Notes under the pieces: model-generated
Told to the model about the DNA's origin: nothing
Databases searched by the model: none
Seen by the model: the letters and a program-made list of their open reading frames with translations, nothing else
Program-made: the position numbers and the translations under genes
DNA from: Lentilactobacillus kisonensis DSM 19906 = JCM 15041
Lineage (GTDB): Bacteria > Bacillota > Bacilli > Lactobacillales > Lactobacillaceae
DNA: 64,000 nucleotides
Reading direction: 5' to 3'
NCBI RefSeq assembly: GCF_001434135.1
Contig: NZ_AZEB01000001.1
Coordinates: 248,001 to 312,000 of the forward strand
Part shown: positions 62,340 through 64,000 of the stretch, piece after piece
How positions within the stretch are numbered: position 1 is the first letter of the stretch
How the letters are laid out: every line of letters starts with the position of its first letter

Positions 62340-62392
62340 AACGAAGGACCCGAATAATTCCTACGGTCAGCAAGTTATTCGGATCCTTCGTT
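62340..62392. terminator. Bidirectional terminator
   Basis: AACGAAGGA/TCCTTCGTT with CCGAATAA/TTATTCGG forms a near-perfect stem with one mismatch and lies between nnrD and the flippase-like gene. The remaining gap to 62524 shows nothing else I can support. Confidence 0.8.
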
Positions 62393-62524
62393 AATTATAG
62401 ATAAAATTTCATTTATAAGGCATCAGTCACCTGATGTAATATTGGAAATTAATTATGAACTAGCTGAAGCGACTTCCTTCGTTCGCTAATTTCAACGTCC
62501 AGAATCACCATCTAATATCGGCAG

Positions 62525-64000
62525 TTATTTGATTCTTAACTTGCTTCGAATCAATTCACTCCGTGGGCCAAATACCATATCCGCGATCCGGCTTTTAAGC
62601 GCTAAGTAAATGTAAATGAAGCCGCCGACCACCACTGCGAACATTGTGACAATTAGGCTTGGAATTCGTCCAAATGGGTCAACAACAAAATGAAGCAGAT
62701 AATTACCAGCATAAACTGTGATAAGCGTCGCAATGTACATAAACAGCGAATACTTGGCAATTTTACGAAAGCCAATATCTAACAGTCGTCGTTCAAATCC
62801 AAACTGGCGGTTAAGCGATCGAATAATCAACCAATTCGTAACACATAAACCAATGCCCGTTGACACTAATGGGCCAAATGCGCCTAAATAATAAATACAA
62901 GGCCACTGGAAAATCAGCTTGACAATTGTGCCCACAAGAAAGAATTTAACAGCGCGTTTATTTTGAGACAATCCTTGCATCACCGCGGAAATAACGACGA
63001 ACAATCCCATTGGAATTGACGTGATCGATGAAAACGTTAAAACATTTGCGCCCAGGGCCTGGTGAGCTTGACCATAAAACAGCCGATTTAGTGGACCAGC
63101 AATGGCACACATCCCCAGAGCCGCTGGAATCATGACGAACAAAAACAACGTTAAAACATTGGAATTCTGTTTCGCGATTTCTTGTTTATCACCACGAGTT
63201 AAGGCCACTGATAGCAACGGTACCGCTGTTATTGCCAATGCAGAAGCAAGCGAAATCGTGATCATAATAAGTTTATTGGCATTTACCGCAAAGAGTGCGT
63301 ATAGGTCAGATAACATATTATTTGAATAATCCGTTGCCTGCCTCATAACTTTGAAAAAGGTAAACTGATCAATTAACATGAAGATTGTAATGCCAGCACC
63401 TAAAATAATAAACGGAACTGCTTGAGTTATAATTTCATGGTACAGCGCTTTAGGGGCTACATGTAATTGATTGTTACTATGGGCAACCAATGAACGAAAA
63501 TCTTCTCTTCGCCTAAGATAATAAACAGCTAAGGTTACCATTCCTGCTAGTGCGCCGACAAACGCCGCAAAGGTTGATTGTGAAACCGCCTTTACCCAGT
63601 CACCGTGAAAGACCTGCATGATTAGAAAGGCGGTCACTAGCATATAAATAACCCGAACCAACTGTTCAACAAATTGTGAAATTGCTGACGGAGCCATCTG
63701 TTGATACCCTTGAAAATAACCTCGGGTTAGACTCATTGTTGGAATAATCAAGATCGCCCAAGCAAGCGAATGCAACACCGGAATCACATTAGGGTTGCCC
63801 CCATCAATTAACGGTGCACCGAAATATAGGATGGCAGCTGAGATAACCCCGGTTCCAACGGCTAAAACGAGGCCCCGCTTATAAAGGCGAATACCAATTC
63901 CATATTCATTTAACGCATTATAATGGGCAACTTGTTTGGCAATTGCCGATGGAATTCCTGCAATGGCTGCAATCAAAAAGAAACTGTAGATATTGTAGCC
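62525..64000 (-). CDS. Polysaccharide/lipid II flippase-like membrane protein, 5' end outside window
   Basis: The visible part has about 491 residues in about 12 hydrophobic segments, read from the window edge (GYNIYSFFLIAAIAGIPSAI) to the stop at 62525. The layout and motifs (AIAKQVAHYNALNEY; LTRGYFQGYQQMAPSAISQFVEQLVR) match the MOP-superfamily YtgP/SpoVB/MurJ-like group. Some members flip lipid II; others export polysaccharides. The N-terminus lies outside. Confidence 0.88.
   Translation of the reverse strand, partial: GYNIYSFFLIAAIAGIPSAIAKQVAHYNALNEYGIGIRLYKRGLVLAVGTGVISAAILYFGAPLIDGGNPNVIPVLHSLAWAILIIPTMSLTRGYFQGYQQMAPSAISQFVEQLVRVIYMLVTAFLIMQVFHGDWVKAVSQSTFAAFVGALAGMVTLAVYYLRRREDFRSLVAHSNNQLHVAPKALYHEIITQAVPFIILGAGITIFMLIDQFTFFKVMRQATDYSNNMLSDLYALFAVNANKLIMITISLASALAITAVPLLSVALTRGDKQEIAKQNSNVLTLFLFVMIPAALGMCAIAGPLNRLFYGQAHQALGANVLTFSSITSIPMGLFVVISAVMQGLSQNKRAVKFFLVGTIVKLIFQWPCIYYLGAFGPLVSTGIGLCVTNWLIIRSLNRQFGFERRLLDIGFRKIAKYSLFMYIATLITVYAGNYLLHFVVDPFGRIPSLIVTMFAVVVGGFIYIYLALKSRIADMVFGPRSELIRSKLRIK

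Overview
The window is chromosomal DNA of a low-GC Gram-positive bacterium of the Lactobacillaceae. Supporting this are the infC-rpmI-rplT operon, two T-box leaders, the dnaB-dnaI primosome pair, an ytpP-ytpR-sftA-murC cluster, the hit/ecsAB/prsA/yhaMNO neighbourhood, and cell-wall genes for an L-Lys stem with a D-Asp bridge. A heterofermentative lactobacillus of the buchneri type would fit, but the species cannot be fixed from sequence reading alone. No phage, insertion sequence, integrase or CRISPR array was seen. Most of the window is ordinary core chromosome.

Layout. 1-4.1 kb: yqeG (partial), rplT, rpmI and infC behind an L20-type leader, then thrS behind a T-box; all on the minus strand. 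4.1-16.8 kb: minus-strand replication, repair and wall genes (dnaI, dnaB, nrdR, coaE, mutM, polA, a Bax-inhibitor-like membrane protein, murC, sftA, ytpR, thioredoxin). 16.9-30.1 kb: trmB, ecsB/ecsA, hit, a YtxH-like gene, prsA, yhaM, four tandem hairpin repeats, yhaN, yhaO, a YlbF-family gene and a class A PBP. 30.3-38.3 kb: argS with T-box, tRNA-Gly, and an asnB-murE-D-Asp ligase-Asp racemase operon that makes the L-Lys/D-Asx peptidoglycan stem. 38.5-42.8 kb: small genes, a decayed gene, tRNA-Leu and a MarR/OhrR-type regulator. 42.8-49.1 kb: a minus-strand operon for peptide and muropeptide breakdown (P1 aminopeptidase, C39-like protein, solute-binding lipoprotein, dipeptide epimerase, NlpC/P60 peptidase, beta-lactamase-like hydrolase). 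49.2-64 kb: CPBP protease, secreted S53 protease, mscL, GH65 phosphorylase plus beta-phosphoglucomutase, HAD phosphatase, deoxynucleoside kinase, DUF1835 protein, Usp, pepV, nnrD and a truncated polysaccharide/lipid II flippase-like gene.

Most notable. (1) A family of about 119-bp imperfect palindromes occurs as six good copies plus decayed ones. Four copies stand in tandem between yhaM and yhaN. Their inner arms differ between copies but stay self-complementary, and one copy supplies the stop codon of yhaN. (2) ThrRS keeps its editing domain, but all four residues of the canonical editing site are replaced. (3) infC appears to start at an AUA codon. (4) The GH65 phosphorylase has an N-terminal extension of about 115 residues. 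(5) The muropeptide operon has an orphan binding protein with no permease or ATPase nearby.
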